7,436 bases of DNA from positions 1 through 7,436 of the forward strand of contig CAYQZD010000158.1 of the NCBI GenBank assembly GCA_964421875.1, written 5' to 3'. A program made the position numbers and the translations under genes. Positions within the stretch are counted from its first letter, which is position 1; each line of letters starts with the position of its first letter. Of the stretch, positions 5,502 through 7,436 are shown in pieces. The DNA comes from CAYQZD01 sp964421875 (GTDB lineage Bacteria > Electryoneota > Tariuqbacteria > Tariuqbacterales > Tariuqbacteraceae). Below the pieces are notes generated by a model. The model did not search any database. It was given only the letters and a program-made list of their open reading frames with translations, and was not told the DNA's origin.

Positions 5502-6455
5502 CTAAAACTCATCCATCATCAAGGTCATAAACACCGTGTCAGGCTCGAAATCGACCAATTCCACCCCTTCGGGAAGGGAAATCCCCGGCTCTACCCCGGT
5601 TATATCTTCGCTCCATGACGCGGGAAAATCCACATAGGCTTTGATGTCCTCTCTGCTTACTGACTTAATGATGCTGACAGCTCCCCTGACTTTGACTGTG
5701 ATGTTGTCCGGGTCAAGATGAACCCCCAGGTTCCGGGGGGGATTGTTCACCTTCAAGGGAATCTGGCGGAAACGCTGTTCCATCAAACGCTCAATCCCTG
5801 CGCTTAAACTGACTTCGGTAAACTCAGATTCAAGTTTGGGATGGGGCAGTGAAAGCGCGATTTTTTCCCGCAGGCTGCGCCGCAGTTCGGTGTAGGTTTT
5901 ACTCACTGTGCCAATATGATCCAGAGTGTCGAGGAGAGATTTCGGACCGGACAATATAATTGTAGCAGGGCTGACCCGCGCCCCGCTCACCAGCACGTAG
6001 CCCGGTTTGGTGGTGATTTCGACCTCAGGCTTAATTGGAAGCCGCTTCTCCGATAAATCGTCCAGCAGCGCCGTCACGCTATCGGGTTGCACTACCTCAA
6101 TCGGCTCTACATCCAGCGCGGCGGATACCTTGACATAGTTCGTCGTTAGCTCGAATTCCTGCTGGTTTTGAGCGGAGGAAAGGTCAATTTCGATGTGGGC
6201 GTATTTGAAAGTGCTTAAAGCCACCAAAGCCCGGCCGCTGCCGCGAAATCGAACCAGGGCATCCGGAAAATCATCGCTGATTAATACCTTGTCAGCCCGA
6301 ACGTTGTGAAACTTCAAAGGAACCCGCATTACTGTCTCATAATCGCGCCCGGTTATCACAAGAATCCAGAGCAGAATAGCCAGAAGCAGCAGATTGATTC
6401 TGGTGCGATAATAGCGAAACGACCTGGTATGAATAAACTTGATAAATTTAAACAC
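5502..6455 (-). CDS. YbbR/CdaR-like membrane protein
   Basis: This 317-residue protein has one N-terminal membrane helix (about 20-36, INLLLLAILLWILVITG) after a basic cytoplasmic stretch, followed by an extracytoplasmic region built of YbbR-type beta repeats. Repeat one spans about 38-134. Repeat two, the clearest, spans about 139-222, with PGYVLVSGARVSPATIILSGP typical of the family. A more divergent third spans about 228-314, containing RNLGVHLDPDNITVKVRG. In Firmicutes the family member CdaR binds and regulates the diadenylate cyclase CdaA, encoded directly upstream. No cdaA is present here: the upstream neighbour is a divergent TPR gene. A c-di-AMP role is therefore only a guess from family. 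The start is GTG at 6455, since no other Met or GTG lies before the membrane helix, and there is no clear ribosome binding site. It is the first gene of the operon with tsaD (2-base gap) and the VWA gene. Confidence 0.85.
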   Translation of the reverse strand: MFKFIKFIHTRSFRYYRTRINLLLLAILLWILVITGRDYETVMRVPLKFHNVRADKVLISDDFPDALVRFRGSGRALVALSTFKYAHIEIDLSSAQNQQEFELTTNYVKVSAALDVEPIEVVQPDSVTALLDDLSEKRLPIKPEVEITTKPGYVLVSGARVSPATIILSGPKSLLDTLDHIGTVSKTYTELRRSLREKIALSLPHPKLESEFTEVSLSAGIERLMEQRFRQIPLKVNNPPRNLGVHLDPDNITVKVRGAVSIIKSVSREDIKAYVDFPASWSEDITGVEPGISLPEGVELVDFEPDTVFMTLMMDEF

Positions 6456-6538
6456 CGGGATGAACCGTAAAATTAAGAAAATCGTATATTGAGAAATTAT
6501 GAAAATCCCACAGCATCTCTTGGATAAGAGTATCTTTA

Positions 6539-6567
6539 AATATAAATATGATTTTAGATTATTTCAA
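6539..6567 (-). promoter_or_regulatory. Candidate sigma-70-type promoter of the ybbR-tsaD-VWA operon
   Basis: On the minus strand TTGAAA (6567-6562) and TATATT (6544-6539) are separated by exactly 17 bases, a good match to the -35/-10 pattern. Transcription would start near 6532, giving a leader of about 75 bases before the GTG at 6455. The position, just upstream of a tightly packed operon, supports the call. AT-rich sequence makes chance matches likely, so confidence is moderate. Confidence 0.5.
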
Positions 6568-6585
6568 AAGTGCGGTGGACAAAAC

Positions 6586-6614
6586 TTGACAAATTTTAAT
6601 AGAATTATTACTTT
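6586..6614 (+). promoter_or_regulatory. Candidate promoter for the TPR gene
   Basis: TTGACA (6586-6591), a consensus -35 hexamer, is followed after 17 bases by the weaker -10 TACTTT (6609-6614). It would leave a leader of about 130 bases. Two perfect TATAAT sequences lie closer to the start codon (6717-6722 and 6732-6737) but lack a properly spaced -35. Which of these is used cannot be told from sequence. Confidence 0.35.
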
Positions 6615-6753
6615 AAATTGAAAAATAGCTTTGTCGTTTCTTCGCGATACGTTAATCATATCCCTTGTTTTTAAGGTATGCGATAGAAACCTTCTGTGAT
6701 GGTTTAATCGGATTGATATAATAACTGTATTTATAATAAACACATCCTGGATT

Positions 6754-7436
6754 ATGATTAGGTATATTCTTTCAGCGTTAATCCTGCTGTTAATAATGAC
6801 CCCGCTGACTCTCGCTCAAAGCGATGAGGTTACAGACCGAGCGTTACTGGACCTTCTTAAGCAGAGAGATGAAATCAAACAAAAAATGGCTCAAGCTAAC
6901 GAAGCGGGCGACTACGACAAATACAAACAGCTGGAACAATCCTGGAACGAACTCGACGCTAAAATCACCCAACGTAAAGAACTGATACAAAACTCCCTGA
7001 AAGAAGCTCAAAGACTGCTGAAAGCCGCCAATTCTCTCATCAGAGACCGGAAATATTCTCAAGCGCTGACCAACTATCAAAAAGTCCTCACCTACCGCGA
7101 ATTCCTCGATGAAGGAAAAATCCCCGATATTCACTACCGCCTCGGTTTCTGCCTGGAAAGGCTGAAAAAATATCCTCAAGCTCTGGAAGAATATTCTAAG
7201 GCGATAGAAGCCCGACCCAACTGGGCTAATCCCTACGCGGGGAGCGCGCGGGTATTGAGTGGAATGGGAAAAGATAACGAAGCCATCGCTAATTACCGGA
7301 AAGCCGTGGAAAACGATCCCGCCGACGCCAAAAACTATTTCTTTATGGCAAGGAGCTACCAGAAACTCCGGATGTGGAAAGAAGCCGAAACAAATTACGC
7401 CCTCGCCGGAGAAAAAAATCCCAAATATGATAAATC
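6754..7436 (+). CDS. Secreted TPR-repeat protein, 3' end outside window
   Basis: The frame opens with ATG at 6754 and stays open to the window edge, giving 227 complete codons. Residues 1-21 form a signal peptide: a short basic start, a leucine/isoleucine-rich core, and TLA before Gln22 as the likely cleavage site. Residues 29-90 are highly charged and heptad-like, probably a coiled coil. Tetratricopeptide repeats follow at about 89-122, 124-157, 158-191 and 192-225, with classic spacing and motifs such as YPQALEEYSKAIEARPNW and DNEAIANYRKAVENDP. The protein is expected outside the cytoplasmic membrane as a protein-protein interaction scaffold. The partner cannot be told from the repeats. The start is chosen because it heads the signal peptide. 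No Shine-Dalgarno sequence precedes it, only CACATCCTGGATT. It is transcribed divergently from the ybbR operon. The C-terminus is not visible, so further repeats or another domain may follow. Confidence 0.85.
   Translation, partial: MIRYILSALILLLIMTPLTLAQSDEVTDRALLDLLKQRDEIKQKMAQANEAGDYDKYKQLEQSWNELDAKITQRKELIQNSLKEAQRLLKAANSLIRDRKYSQALTNYQKVLTYREFLDEGKIPDIHYRLGFCLERLKKYPQALEEYSKAIEARPNWANPYAGSARVLSGMGKDNEAIANYRKAVENDPADAKNYFFMARSYQKLRMWKEAETNYALAGEKNPKYDK

Larger units (their letters stand above)
6456..6753. other. Divergent AT-rich intergenic region
   Basis: This region of about 300 bases separates the minus-strand ybbR-like operon from the plus-strand TPR gene. It has no gene that I can support, is strongly AT-rich, and contains candidate promoters in both directions (described separately). 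A small hairpin, CTCTT (6517-6521) with AAGAG (6526-6530) and a GGAT loop, falls in the predicted leader of the minus-strand operon. No riboswitch or tRNA structure was recognised. Confidence 0.6.

Noticed and set aside
6844..7179. 111-codon minus-strand open frame
   Set aside because: It is antisense to the TPR gene, and its Phe/Gln/Val-rich peptide is the mirror of Lys/Glu/Leu-rich codons.

Overview
The window carries five protein-coding genes of housekeeping or cell-envelope type, plus two repeat-rich intergenic stretches. No rRNA, tRNA, CRISPR array, transposase, phage gene or defence system could be seen. The organism is a bacterium with moderately GC-rich genes and AT-rich spacers. A membrane-anchored von Willebrand A protein of the kind common in the Fibrobacteres-Chlorobi-Bacteroidetes group and related uncultured phyla, together with start sites that mostly lack a strong Shine-Dalgarno sequence, fits an uncultured FCB-like lineage. 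That placement is an inference with low confidence.

Layout, left to right. Positions 1-60 hold two short palindromic repeats. Positions 2-292 (minus strand) are an open frame without a start codon, possibly a gene remnant whose 3' end runs into the repeats. Positions 327-1790 (minus) encode IMP dehydrogenase, GuaB. Positions 1791-2380 are a gene-poor spacer of about 590 bases with several hairpin-forming repeats and a 16-bp perfect palindrome. Positions 2381-6455 (minus) hold a compact three-gene operon: a YbbR/CdaR-like membrane protein, TsaD, and a 707-residue membrane-anchored VWA-domain protein. The first two genes are 2 bases apart, and tsaD and the VWA gene overlap in a TGATG. Positions 6456-6753 are an AT-rich divergent promoter region. 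From 6754 (plus) a secreted TPR-repeat protein runs off the right edge.

How the genes relate. GuaB makes XMP for guanine nucleotide synthesis, and TsaD makes the t6A modification of ANN-decoding tRNAs. The YbbR-like, VWA and TPR proteins all appear to act at or outside the cytoplasmic membrane. The operon therefore joins a universal tRNA-modification enzyme to two membrane-anchored proteins with large non-cytoplasmic domains. The YbbR-like protein has no diadenylate cyclase gene (cdaA) beside it in the window. I see no convincing new system. The points most worth a second look are the repeat clusters on both sides of guaB, the startless open frame at the left edge, and the operon arrangement.
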